DNA of 64,000 bases, taken from assembly GCA_000435835.1 (NCBI GenBank), contig FR883429.1, positions 28,583 to 92,582 on the forward strand, given 5' to 3'. Every line of letters starts with the position of its first letter. The stretch's first letter is position 1. Shown here piece after piece: positions 36,983-45,676 of the stretch. Source of the DNA: Clostridium sp. CAG:221 (GTDB lineage: Bacteria; Bacillota; Clostridia; Clostridiales; Clostridiaceae). The notes beneath the pieces are model-generated. The model had not been told where the DNA came from, searched no databases, and was given only the letters and a program-made list of their open reading frames with translations. A program made the position numbers and the translations under genes.

Positions 36983-37430
36983 GTTCTTTCACCTCCTTTC
37001 CAATCTTTCTCATATGAGCATATAGTGCAAATTCATCATTGGCTATTTCTTCTTTTCTTTTTTCATCTGCCATAAACTGATTAAATCTCTTTTCTCTTAA
37101 TATATCTACAGTTTTTCTTTCAATTTGCCTAACCTTTAATTGCTCTCTTCTATAATCTACTTCTTTTTGTTTTTTCTCTATTTCTATTTCAGTTTGTTCA
37201 ATACCTTTATTTAAAGCTATTAAATAATTTTTCTTTAATTTTTGATATATAACAGTTTCTCCTGCTGCAATTCCATTATATTGTTTATACTTATCATTAA
37301 GATCATTTAACTTATTAATGGACTTTTGCAGTTCCTGCTGACTATTATTAAAAAGCTTCTTACCTTCTTCTTCTCTTGTTTTTCTCATTTCTAACAATTT
37401 CTCAAGAGAAAATTTAAATCCATTTGCCAA
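36969..37430 (-). CDS. fliJ: Flagellar export chaperone FliJ
   Basis: A 153-residue almost fully coiled-coil protein starting MANGFKFSLEKLLEMRKTREEEG, the usual FliJ N-terminus. FliJ bridges the FliI ATPase and FlhA. It overlaps fliK by 14 bp and follows fliI by 21 bp. Confidence 0.88.
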   Translation of the reverse strand: MANGFKFSLEKLLEMRKTREEEGKKLFNNSQQELQKSINKLNDLNDKYKQYNGIAAGETVIYQKLKKNYLIALNKGIEQTEIEIEKKQKEVDYRREQLKVRQIERKTVDILREKRFNQFMADEKRKEEIANDEFALYAHMRKIGKEVKEHGFR

Positions 37431-37451
37431 AATTAATCTCTCCTAAAATTA

Positions 37452-38771
37452 TCATCCAAATATAGCAAATAAATTATTTAAATTATCTGCAAAAGTTGTT
37501 TTTTCATCAATTCCTTGCTTTAAATAAGCATTAATACTATCATTAAATTGAATAGCCAAATCTATCTTTTTACTGGAGCCCTTAACATACGCTCCTAAAT
37601 TTATAAGGTCTTCTGATTCCTTATAAGTAGCAAGTAAGTCTCTTGCTTGCGATGATACTGCTTTATGCTTATCATCAGCTATTTGAGACATTAATCTACT
37701 TACACTATTTAATACATCAATGGCTGGGTAATGATTCTTGTGAGCCAATGCTCTTGACAGAACTATATGACCATCAAGTATACCTCTTACTGTATCTGCA
37801 ATAGGCTCATTAAAGTCATCACCATCAACTAGTACCGTATAAAAACCTGTTATGGAACCAACATCTGATGTACCAGCTCTTTCTAAAAGCTTTGGTAACT
37901 TAGCAAAAACTGACGGTGTATACCCCTTTTGTGCTGGTGGCTCTCCAATGGCAAGTCCAATTTCTCTTTGCGCCATGGCAAATCTTGTTACAGAATCCAT
38001 CATAAGAATAACTTTCTTACCTTTATCTCTAAAGTATTCTGCTATGGCAGTGGCTGTTAATGCACCTTTAACTCTTTCTAAGGCTGATTTATCAGAAGTA
38101 GCACAAACTACCACTGATTTTTTCATCCCTTCCGGTCCCAAGTCTTTTTCAATAAACTCAAGAACCTCACGGCCTCTTTCCCCAATTAGACATATAACAT
38201 TAACATCTGCCTCTGCTTCTCTTGCAATCATTCCTAATGTTGTACTCTTACCTACTCCTGAACCTGCAAAAATACCTATTCTTTGTCCATCACCACAAGT
38301 TAGAAAACCATCAATAGCTCTTACTCCTGTAGGTAGTATATCCTTTATTCTTTTTCTTTTTAATGGATCTGGTGGTTGATTTTCTAAAGGATATGGTGTT
38401 CCAGTTAAAAGTTCTCCACCATATATTGGTTTACCTAAACCATCTAATACCATTCCCATTAAATCATCAGAACACTGTACTTCAAGAGGTCTTCTTTCAG
38501 GAACAACTATACATCCTGGAGATATACCTACAAGTTCACCTAAAGGCATTAATATGACTTTGTTATTTTTAAACCCTACCACTTCACAACTTACAGGATT
38601 ATTATAAACATTATATATAGTGCAAACTTCCCCAACAAAAGCTTTTATTCCCTGCACTTCAATGGTAAGACCTATAACTTCACTTACTATGCCTTCACAG
38701 TAAGTAGTATCTATTTCATTAACTCTTTTCCTAATTAAATTAAAATCTATATTAAGCATCTTCTTCACCAC
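37452..38771 (-). CDS. fliI: Flagellar type III export ATPase FliI
   Basis: An F1-beta-like ATPase (439 residues) that energises export. Walker A GIFAGSGVGKSTTLG, Walker B VILMMDSVTRFAMAQREIGLA and the GEPPAQKGYTPSVFAKLPKL motif are present. Its 5' end overlaps fliH by 20 bp. The start is not certain: GTG at 38771 and 38768 both fit AAAGGA, and ATG at 38759 is also possible. Confidence 0.95.
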   Translation of the reverse strand: MVKKMLNIDFNLIRKRVNEIDTTYCEGIVSEVIGLTIEVQGIKAFVGEVCTIYNVYNNPVSCEVVGFKNNKVILMPLGELVGISPGCIVVPERRPLEVQCSDDLMGMVLDGLGKPIYGGELLTGTPYPLENQPPDPLKRKRIKDILPTGVRAIDGFLTCGDGQRIGIFAGSGVGKSTTLGMIAREAEADVNVICLIGERGREVLEFIEKDLGPEGMKKSVVVCATSDKSALERVKGALTATAIAEYFRDKGKKVILMMDSVTRFAMAQREIGLAIGEPPAQKGYTPSVFAKLPKLLERAGTSDVGSITGFYTVLVDGDDFNEPIADTVRGILDGHIVLSRALAHKNHYPAIDVLNSVSRLMSQIADDKHKAVSSQARDLLATYKESEDLINLGAYVKGSSKKIDLAIQFNDSINAYLKQGIDEKTTFADNLNNLFAIFG

Positions 38772-39513
38772 AAAATTCCTTTATAGATTCTTCTAATTTT
38801 TCTAAGCTAACATCTAAACCAACTACAACTTTACCTGTACTTTTTTCCAAAACTGCATTTCCAAGTTCCATTAATGGATCTTCAAGAACTAGTATTTCCC
38901 CAGAAATAGCATATGACTTTTTCCACTCATTCACTTTAGACTCAATGGCCACAATATAGTTTCCATTACATTTTATAACTATATTTTCTTCACCTCTAAA
39001 TTGCTCCAGTACAGGATTAATTAAGCTTATAACACTTTCATCATTTTCAAAATTTTTATTTGTTATAATCTTTGCCATTTCCAATGAAAGTTTCACTATT
39101 TCCTTCTCTTTTTTTATTTTATAATCTTCCACTTGCTTTTCAGCACTTAATAAAATTTCTCTAGCTTTTTTTACAGCTTCTTCTATGATACTTTTAGCTT
39201 CTTCCTTTGATTCTGCATATCCCTGCTTATTGCCATCTTCATATCCATTATTTACACCTTGAGAATATCCTTTTTCATAAGCTTCTTTTTCAATATTTTT
39301 TGAATATTGAAAAGCTTCCATAATAATATGATCAGAATCTTTTCTTGCCTTATCTAATATACTTGCGCCAATGACTTCATAGCTTTTAATTTGACTATTT
39401 TCAATTTCTTGAAAATGTTGCTCTTCTTCAGTAACAACACATTCTGTTACTATTTCAATATCACCTTTAACAGATGTATTACTAGATTTTATAAGATTAC
39501 ATGATGAGTGCAT
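38752..39513 (-). CDS. fliH: Flagellar export regulator FliH
   Basis: A negative regulator that holds FliI (253 residues). It has the typical N-terminus MHSSCNLIKSS, a coiled-coil middle with Gly repeats (EAYEKGYSQGVNNGYEDGNK) and a C-terminal FliH/V-ATPase subunit E-like domain. The ATG at 39513 is chosen over the upstream GTG (39522) because AGGTGGAG lies just before it and the family N-terminus starts there. It overlaps fliG by 17 bp and fliI by 20 bp. Confidence 0.88.
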   Translation of the reverse strand: MHSSCNLIKSSNTSVKGDIEIVTECVVTEEEQHFQEIENSQIKSYEVIGASILDKARKDSDHIIMEAFQYSKNIEKEAYEKGYSQGVNNGYEDGNKQGYAESKEEAKSIIEEAVKKAREILLSAEKQVEDYKIKKEKEIVKLSLEMAKIITNKNFENDESVISLINPVLEQFRGEENIVIKCNGNYIVAIESKVNEWKKSYAISGEILVLEDPLMELGNAVLEKSTGKVVVGLDVSLEKLEESIKEFCGEEDA

Positions 39514-40507
39514 CTTCTCCACCTCTTGAAATAATTATTTCTTGTGCATCTTCTAATCTTCTAATAACAGCTACAATTTGTTGTTGTGCTTTTTCAACAT
39601 CAGTTAACCTTACTGGTCCTAAGTATTCAATATCCTCTTTTAATGAAGCTGCTGCTCTCTTAGATTGATTTTTATAAATAACATTTGCCACTTCTTCTGA
39701 AGCTCCCTTAAGAGCAAGAGCAAGCTCTTTAGTTTCAACATCTCTAAGAATTCTTTGAATTGCCACATCATCAAGAGTAAGAATATCTTCAAATACAAAC
39801 ATACAGCTTTTGATTTTCTCTGCAAGCTCATAATCTTGTTCTTGTAAGCTTTCAGTTATATTCTTTTCAGTTGTTCTATCAACTTGATTTAATATACCTA
39901 CTAAAGTATCTATTCCACCTAATACTGTAGTTTCAGTTTTAACAATAGTAGATAACTTATCATCTAATACTTTTTCTATTTCTCTAATAACATCTGGTGA
40001 TGTAGTATTCATAGTAGCTATTCTTAAAGCTACTTCACTTTGAATTTCCTCAGGTAGCTCAGCAATTATCTGAGCTGCCTTTTCCACTTGTAAATAGCAA
40101 AGTATTAATGCAATGGTTTGAGGATGTTCATAATTAATGATATTAAGTATTTGCTGAGCATCTGCCTTTCTTGCTATGGCAAAAGGTCTATTAAGTTGTG
40201 ATGCTTCTGCTACCTTGTTTAATATTTCCCCTGCTCTTTGTGGTCCTAAAGCTTTAGATAGTAATTCTTTAGCATAGTCAAGTCCACCTTCTAGAAGATA
40301 ATCTTTAGCCTTATTCATTTCTAAAAACTCTTGTAATATGCTATGTCTTTGCTCTGATGTAACAGTTGAAATATTTGCTATTTCATAAGTTATCTTTTGT
40401 ATTTCAGTTTCAGGTAATCTTTTTAAAATATCTGCTGATGCTTCTGGCCCTAAAGTAATAAATAATAGAGCTGACTTTTGAATACCTGTTAATTGTTTTT
40501 TCGCCAT
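39497..40507 (-). CDS. fliG: Flagellar motor switch protein FliG
   Basis: The rotor protein that contacts the stator (336 residues). The middle domain carries the EHPQ motif in IINYEHPQTIALILCYL. The C-terminal domain has the charged torque helix region with ILRDVETKELALALKGAS and the VRLTDVEKAQQQIVAVIRRL end. It follows fliF by 4 bp. Confidence 0.96.
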   Translation of the reverse strand: MAKKQLTGIQKSALLFITLGPEASADILKRLPETEIQKITYEIANISTVTSEQRHSILQEFLEMNKAKDYLLEGGLDYAKELLSKALGPQRAGEILNKVAEASQLNRPFAIARKADAQQILNIINYEHPQTIALILCYLQVEKAAQIIAELPEEIQSEVALRIATMNTTSPDVIREIEKVLDDKLSTIVKTETTVLGGIDTLVGILNQVDRTTEKNITESLQEQDYELAEKIKSCMFVFEDILTLDDVAIQRILRDVETKELALALKGASEEVANVIYKNQSKRAAASLKEDIEYLGPVRLTDVEKAQQQIVAVIRRLEDAQEIIISRGGEDALIM

Positions 40508-40511
40508 TTAT

Positions 40512-42092
40512 CTATCTCTCACTTTCTACTAACCAAGTTTTAACTATATCAGCTACCTGTTGTGGCTTTTCTGCTGCATATTTCTTAATTTCATTTTCAA
40601 TATGTATATTTTGATTTGGAACTTCAAACTCTATAGGTTTTAATTCTTCTTCCTCTACTTTTGAAATCTTATCTTCTATAACTATATCCAGTAGATTTCC
40701 TTCTTCTTCTGTAACTACTTCTTTATTAACCTTTTTCTTTTTACTTCTTAACACAATAAATACTATTAATAAAATAGCACCTACTACTCCTGCAATAATC
40801 ATATAAATCATATTGTTATTATTTGCTTCTGGCTCTGCAAATGGATCAGTAATATTTCCTGTATCTTTAGTGTTAAATGTAATTCCTGCTACACTAACTG
40901 TATCTCCTCTTTCAGCATTTAACCCTACTGCTGCTGACACAGATTGTTCAATGGCAGTTCTTAATGCATCATTGATTTCTCCATCAACTATTACTGATGC
41001 ACTTAATGATTTAACTTCACCTGGAGCTTTAATTTTTATTGTTTCAGTTTTTCCAACTTCATAATTAGTTGTTTGTTCTTCAGTTGTACTCTTTGTGTTT
41101 TTATCATTGGTAACTATTGTATTTCCCATATTTTCATCAATTACACTTCCACTACCACTTGCATTATCATTACCTTCTGATGAATTACTCTCACTTTTTG
41201 AAGTCTTTTGACTGATTATTACTTTATTAGGATCCACCACTGTTTCTGTAACCTTTGTTGAATCAAAATCTAAATCAGCACTTACCATTACTTTAACTTT
41301 TCCATTTCCTAATACCGGTGTTAACAGTTCTAAAATTGATTTTTGTAATTGAGCTTCATACTTCTTTTCTAACTCTAATTGAGTTGCAATGGAAGTAGAA
41401 GTTACATTTTGATCACTATTTTCATCTAATTTAAAGCTTGAATCTTCTGATAAAAGATTCATATTGCTATCCATTACTTGAATATTATCTTTAGATATGG
41501 CTGTACTTCCTGAAACTAAAGCCACTATTGATTTAACTTGCTCTTGTGATAAAGTTTTTCCTGCTACCAACTTAACATATACTGCTGCACTTCCTGGTTC
41601 TTTTTCATCGGCAAATACCGAATTTGTAGGAAGAGTAATATGTACTCTTGCATCACTTATTTGTTCAAAACTCTTTATGGTTTTTTCTAATTCACCTTGT
41701 TGCATTCTAAGCTTTTTAATTTGAAATTCTTCTTCAGTCATACCAAAAGAGCTTCCTGAGTCCATTAGTTCATAGCCTGTACTTCCCATAGTTAAATTAG
41801 AAGCTAATTGTAATCTAAGCTTATCTACTACAGATTTATCTACTAAAATTGAATCACCTTCAACTTTAAAATCTACACCTTGCTCCTCCAATGCACTTAA
41901 AACTGTTTTTGAATCTGCTGAGTCTAAACCTGAAAATAAAACAGAATATTTATTGGAAGATTGATAAAAAAACAATGATGAAATAGCTATGATAAGTGTT
42001 ATAGCAGATATAATTGATGCTATCTTTACACCTTTGCTTAAATTTTTAAATTTTTCTAAAAGCTTTTTAAAAACTTCTAAAAACTTGTCCAT
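40512..42092 (-). CDS. fliF: Flagellar MS-ring protein FliF
   Basis: The membrane ring that seeds flagellar assembly (526 residues). Membrane helices lie at about 22-45 and 430-450. The YscJ-type ring domain includes EEFQIKKLRMQQGELEKTIKSFEQISDARVHI (motifs LRMQQGELEKTI and DARVHITLP). The C-terminal cytoplasmic tail (about 470-526) binds FliG. It follows fliE by 16 bp. Confidence 0.96.
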   Translation of the reverse strand: MDKFLEVFKKLLEKFKNLSKGVKIASIISAITLIIAISSLFFYQSSNKYSVLFSGLDSADSKTVLSALEEQGVDFKVEGDSILVDKSVVDKLRLQLASNLTMGSTGYELMDSGSSFGMTEEEFQIKKLRMQQGELEKTIKSFEQISDARVHITLPTNSVFADEKEPGSAAVYVKLVAGKTLSQEQVKSIVALVSGSTAISKDNIQVMDSNMNLLSEDSSFKLDENSDQNVTSTSIATQLELEKKYEAQLQKSILELLTPVLGNGKVKVMVSADLDFDSTKVTETVVDPNKVIISQKTSKSESNSSEGNDNASGSGSVIDENMGNTIVTNDKNTKSTTEEQTTNYEVGKTETIKIKAPGEVKSLSASVIVDGEINDALRTAIEQSVSAAVGLNAERGDTVSVAGITFNTKDTGNITDPFAEPEANNNNMIYMIIAGVVGAILLIVFIVLRSKKKKVNKEVVTEEEGNLLDIVIEDKISKVEEEELKPIEFEVPNQNIHIENEIKKYAAEKPQQVADIVKTWLVESER

Positions 42093-42108
42093 GCTTAAGC
42101 ACTCCTAA

Positions 42109-42399
42109 CTATATTTGTAAATTTGTTAATTCTTTAATTGCTTCTGTTAATTTATTTCTAACTTGAACTGCTGTTTGTAATGCCAATGAAGCTTCTTCTG
42201 CCGCCAGCATTACTTCATGAATTTCCACATCTTCACCTAAAACAAGTTTATTTGTCATTTCATCAGAATAAACTTGTTTATCATTGACCGCTTGTAATGC
42301 ACTTTTAAATACTTGTCCAAATCCATCCTTATTTTCATCTTCTATTGCTATTCTTTTTTCAAATATTTTTTCACTGGGTGTAAAATTGTCTATCTTCAT
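42109..42399 (-). CDS. fliE: Flagellar hook-basal body adapter FliE
   Basis: A 96-residue adapter between the MS ring and the rod. The C-terminal half has the family pattern GEDVEIHEVMLAAEEASLAL followed by QTAVQVRNKLTEAIKELTNLQI. Order flgB-flgC-fliE-fliF is standard. Confidence 0.93.
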   Translation of the reverse strand: MKIDNFTPSEKIFEKRIAIEDENKDGFGQVFKSALQAVNDKQVYSDEMTNKLVLGEDVEIHEVMLAAEEASLALQTAVQVRNKLTEAIKELTNLQI

Positions 42400-42412
42400 T
42401 TGTTATATCCTC

Positions 42413-42817
42413 CTATTTTCCTATAGATAATGCTGTAGTAAACATTGATTTAGATGCACTTAATGCATCAGCATTAGCTTCATATGTTCTAGTAGCAACT
42501 ATCATATCTGCCATTTCATTTAATATGTTCACATTAGGCATAGTTACATATCCGTCTTCATCAGCGTCCACATGAGTAGGATCGTACACCCTTTCCAGCT
42601 CTGATTCATCATTTACTATTCCCACTGCTGATATACCTTTGCATCTTCCTGCTTCATCTAATGCTTCCTTAAAAACAGCTACCTTTCTCACATATGGTCC
42701 ACCATTTTCTGTTCTTGTTGTTTGAGCATTTGCCACATTAGAGCTTATAGTATCCATTCTTAATCTTTCTGCTGATAATCCACTGGCGCTAATTCTCATT
42801 GAATCAAACATTCCCAT
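42413..42817 (-). CDS. flgC: Proximal rod protein FlgC
   Basis: A rod subunit (134 residues) with N-terminus MGMFDSMRISASGLSAERL, the DTISSNVANAQTTRTENGGPY motif and the C-terminal MPNVNILNEMADMIVATRTYEAN. A longer frame starts from a TTG at 42832, but GGAGG lies 8 nt before the ATG at 42817, which also gives the normal family N-terminus. It starts 1 bp after the flgB stop. Confidence 0.92.
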   Translation of the reverse strand: MGMFDSMRISASGLSAERLRMDTISSNVANAQTTRTENGGPYVRKVAVFKEALDEAGRCKGISAVGIVNDESELERVYDPTHVDADEDGYVTMPNVNILNEMADMIVATRTYEANADALSASKSMFTTALSIGK

Positions 42818-42818
42818 T

Positions 42819-43196
42819 TTAATTTCCTCCAATCACAGTTTTCATTGATGCTAACTTTCCACTGGCACGTGATGTTAATGCTTGATACATTAAAGTATTT
42901 GCTGCTTGATTTACCTTTTCTAAATCTAAGTTAACATTGTTTCCATTTTCATTCATACTTGTCTCTTTGTCTCTAACAGTAGTGATACTTCCTGGTTTTT
43001 CCTTTTGAATATGTTTTTCATTGGTTGCCTTCATATTAAAACCAGAATCTTTATATTTTTCTTCAAAAACAACTTTAAAAGCCTTATATCCACTGGTGTT
43101 AACATTTGCTATATTATTGGCTATAGTTTCACTTCTTACAGCAGCGGCATTTAATCCTCGCTTTATTAAGTCATATGTATTTAAACTATTAGACAA
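42819..43196 (-). CDS. flgB: Proximal rod protein FlgB
   Basis: A rod subunit (125 residues) with the LNAAAVRSETIANNIANVNTSGYKAFK motif region (ETIANNIANVNTSGYK) and a C-terminal NNVNLDLEKVNQAANTLMYQ. The start is TTG at 43196, with GGAGGG placed 8-9 nt before it. It is the first gene of the long flgB-to-flgG operon. Confidence 0.93.
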   Translation of the reverse strand: MSNSLNTYDLIKRGLNAAAVRSETIANNIANVNTSGYKAFKVVFEEKYKDSGFNMKATNEKHIQKEKPGSITTVRDKETSMNENGNNVNLDLEKVNQAANTLMYQALTSRASGKLASMKTVIGGN

Positions 43197-43515
43197 TTAA
43201 TTTCCCTCCAAACTCTATAAATGTCGAAACTTTAGTTTTTATTATATTACATTTAACGAGTGTTTTCTACATGATTTTTAAAATAATTTAATATATATTA
43301 GCATTTATAAAACTTTAAATTATTTTTTCTAATAATATTAAATAACATTGAATTTTCAAACTAAAAAACATTTTCAGCTTTTAAATTCAAAATAAAATTT
43401 TTATAATTTTTTCCAATTTTATTCCATTATTTACTTCTATTTACTTAATAAAAATAAAAAAAGAACTAAAATGAATTTTAACCACATTTTAGTTCTTTTA
43501 AATTTTTTTTAAATA
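43197..43515 (-). promoter_or_regulatory. Intergenic region upstream of flgB, with a probable sigma-A promoter
   Basis: This 319-bp gap holds a consensus -10 box TATAAT at 43241-43246 (minus strand), 45 bp before the flgB start, with only a poor -35 (TAGAAA). At its far end is the terminator of the minor flagellin. The middle (43260-43450) is extremely AT-rich; no ORF, riboswitch-like conserved core or invertible inverted repeat was seen. Confidence 0.5.
43459..43499 (-). terminator. Terminator of the minor flagellin gene
   Basis: Minus-strand stem AAAGAACTAAAATG/CATTTTAGTTCTTT around an 11-nt loop is followed by TTTTTATTTTTATT. It lies 17 bp after the flagellin stop. Confidence 0.85.
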
Positions 43516-44355
43516 TTATCTTCTTAAATTTGCTAATATATTTAACATATCCTTAGGGAAATTATTGCTTTGAGCCATCATTGCTGTGGCTGATTCCATC
43601 AATATAGATGTTCTTGCAATTTCCGCCATTTCCAGTGCAATATCAGCATCATTTATATCACTGCTAGATTTTTCATATATATATGATGAACTAGAAGTAA
43701 TTTCTATGGAATTTTCCAATCTATTTTGCACTGCTCCATATTTAGCTCTACACCCATTTACATTTTTTAAAGCTTCATCAATAGAATTTAAAGCTTTTGT
43801 GGCATCATTAACCACATCTAATTTATCAATACCTAAAGTTTCACTAGATACATTAAAGAATGGAATTCCAATGCTATCACCTACATTAGCACCTATTTGC
43901 ATTTCCACATACTTTGGCTTGCTATTATCAGTTACATTACCATTAACTAAAAGCTTATTTCCATTAAATTCAGTATTATTGGCTGTATCATCAATATAAC
44001 TTTTCAACTGATCTATTTCACTTTGAATAATATTTCTATCAGCTTCATTAGTTGTTTCACTGGCAGCTTGAACAGTTAATTCCTTCATTCTAATTAAAGC
44101 TTCACTTATAGTACCCATGGTACTGTCTGCAACTTGAATCATAGATGAAGAATCTTGTAAATTCTTATTAGCCATTTCTAAAGCTCTTATTTGCATTTTA
44201 AAATTTTCACTTTGCTCAATTTTAAGAGGATTATCTTTAGCAGAATTAATCTTCTTACCACTAGATATTTTATTCATAGCAGCAGAATTATCAATAATAT
44301 TTTTCTTATATCCACTATATATCCCTAAGGATTTCATATTTATATTAATTCTCAT
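43516..44355 (-). CDS. Minor flagellin, short divergent form
   Basis: A 279-residue flagellin made of D0/D1 domains only; the hypervariable surface domain is missing. The N-terminus MRININMKSLGIYSGYKK is divergent, but SSGKKINSAKDNPLKI, the RALEMANKNLQDSSSMIQVAD helix and the C-terminal SATAMMAQSNNFPKDMLNIL are flagellin-type. It starts 13 bp after the fliB stop with no promoter between, so it is expressed with the methylase from the sigma-28-like promoter before fliB. It could be a junction or low-abundance filament subunit. Confidence 0.85.
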   Translation of the reverse strand: MRININMKSLGIYSGYKKNIIDNSAAMNKISSGKKINSAKDNPLKIEQSENFKMQIRALEMANKNLQDSSSMIQVADSTMGTISEALIRMKELTVQAASETTNEADRNIIQSEIDQLKSYIDDTANNTEFNGNKLLVNGNVTDNSKPKYVEMQIGANVGDSIGIPFFNVSSETLGIDKLDVVNDATKALNSIDEALKNVNGCRAKYGAVQNRLENSIEITSSSSYIYEKSSSDINDADIALEMAEIARTSILMESATAMMAQSNNFPKDMLNILANLRR

Positions 44356-44368
44356 GTCTTTCTCCTTG

Positions 44369-45571
44369 CTATCTCACTAAAATAGTCATATATGCTAAAG
44401 TATCATAACCTGCTTCTTTAATATCTTTATATATATTAGATAAAAATACAAGGTTATGCTCTATTTCTCTTGAAAACAAATAAAATACTTCCACAAAGTC
44501 TTCTTCATTAAGTTTTTTATTATTTTTATTATACCTTGATAAAAGAAGCATTTTCATCATGGCATAAGAAAGAATAATATTGTTAACTTCAGCATTTAAA
44601 TCTTTTGTATACAATGATTTCATAAAATATTTATATATTAAATAAATCAATAAATTTTCAATTATATTTTCTTGTGCTTTTAAATATGTATTAAATTCTT
44701 TTTCTTTTTTTATTATCTTTTCTATGTTACCTTTAAAATCAATATCTTTATCAAATAATTCATTATATTCTCTTAATAAATCGTTAAATTTTTTATTATT
44801 TGTACCTTCATTAGCTCTTACTTGCAGTGCACTTTGAATAAATTTAACTTTCACCTCTGGAATAAGCGATATTTTATCCAAAGAATTAATTGCATTAATG
44901 TCTGTAATTTGATCTCTAAAATTACTTAATACTTCTTCATAATTATCATATTGTTTTTCATTTATTATATTTTGCACTTTATCAGTAAGCATTTTAAAGA
45001 AAGCTATTCGCTTCCAAATTTCAATTTCTTTAAATTGAATTATTTCCATAGCTAAACTACGAGTATCCCAAAGAATATTATATAATTTTTCATTATATTT
45101 ATTATTAACAATATAATCTTTGTCTAAGTCACTAAGCTTTTCATTTTCTAAGTTAAAAGAAAAATTATATTTACTTTTAATAATATATCTAGCAACTTCA
45201 GGGCAAGATATACTTAAATTTCTTTCATATATTTCTCCATATTTCCTTATTTCCCTTGGGTAAACTCTACATGTGTTACATAAATAATCTTCTCCTAAAG
45301 AACCATGTATTGTACATAAACCATCTTCACTTAATAATGAACATTTATTATTTTTTAAGTTTATTTTTCCATATTGCAAATAATTAGGGTTACTTCTTTT
45401 TCTACTAATATTACTATTTATTTTTTTACCCCATTCCCCTTTTAACTTTTTATACTTTTTATATGTTTTTTCATCTATATCAATTCTCCAATTACTACTA
45501 CAACAATTATCTATACACTGTCCTCCAATGCATTTAAAATCATCATAATAAAAAGGTTTTAATACCCTCAT
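44369..45571 (-). CDS. fliB: Flagellin lysine N-methylase FliB
   Basis: A 400-residue protein of the FliB family, which methylates surface lysines of flagellin. The N-terminus has a cysteine cluster (C14, C19, C23, C24 in KCIGGQCIDNCCSSNWRIDI), then a CxxxxxxxxC pair and YLCNTCRVYPRE, suggesting bound metal or an Fe-S cluster. The frame is open 29 codons upstream, but GGAGG (45580-45584) lies 8 nt before the ATG at 45571. It has its own sigma-28-type promoter and sits between two flagellin genes, its likely substrates. Confidence 0.88.
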   Translation of the reverse strand: MRVLKPFYYDDFKCIGGQCIDNCCSSNWRIDIDEKTYKKYKKLKGEWGKKINSNISRKRSNPNYLQYGKINLKNNKCSLLSEDGLCTIHGSLGEDYLCNTCRVYPREIRKYGEIYERNLSISCPEVARYIIKSKYNFSFNLENEKLSDLDKDYIVNNKYNEKLYNILWDTRSLAMEIIQFKEIEIWKRIAFFKMLTDKVQNIINEKQYDNYEEVLSNFRDQITDINAINSLDKISLIPEVKVKFIQSALQVRANEGTNNKKFNDLLREYNELFDKDIDFKGNIEKIIKKEKEFNTYLKAQENIIENLLIYLIYKYFMKSLYTKDLNAEVNNIILSYAMMKMLLLSRYNKNNKKLNEEDFVEVFYLFSREIEHNLVFLSNIYKDIKEAGYDTLAYMTILVR

Positions 45572-45602
45572 ATCTATCGCCTCCAAATTTATTATAATTA
45601 AT

Positions 45603-45629
45603 TTATCGAATATAAATACATTTTCTTTA
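45603..45629 (-). promoter_or_regulatory. Sigma-28-type promoter of fliB
   Basis: Minus strand: TAAA (45626-45629), 15-nt spacer, TTCGATAA (45603-45610), compared with the SigD pattern TAAA-N15-GCCGATAT. The expected transcript start is about 24 nt before the fliB ATG. Confidence 0.75.
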
Positions 45630-45631
45630 TA

Positions 45632-45663
45632 GAAAAAAGAGTGAAGAAAAGTCTTCACCCTTT
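45632..45663 (-). terminator. Terminator of the main flagellin gene
   Basis: Minus-strand stem GGGTGAAGA/TCTTCACTC (9 bp with one G-U, 45639-45660) and loop CTTT are followed by TTTTTTC. It lies 16 bp after the flagellin stop and overlaps nothing of the fliB promoter core. Confidence 0.85.
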
Positions 45664-45676
45664 GATTATTAATCTA

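Noticed and set aside
37852..38379. 175-codon plus-strand open frame
   Set aside because: It is antisense to fliI, has no ribosome binding site and reads as a shadow of the conserved ATPase.
43197..43515. c-di-GMP riboswitch or invertible flagellar switch upstream of flgB, as known in C. difficile
   Set aside because: The likely -10 box leaves only about 40 nt of leader, and no riboswitch core or pair of long inverted repeats flanking the promoter is visible.
43586..43999. 137-codon plus-strand open frame
   Set aside because: It is antisense to the minor flagellin, whose flagellin signatures are clear.
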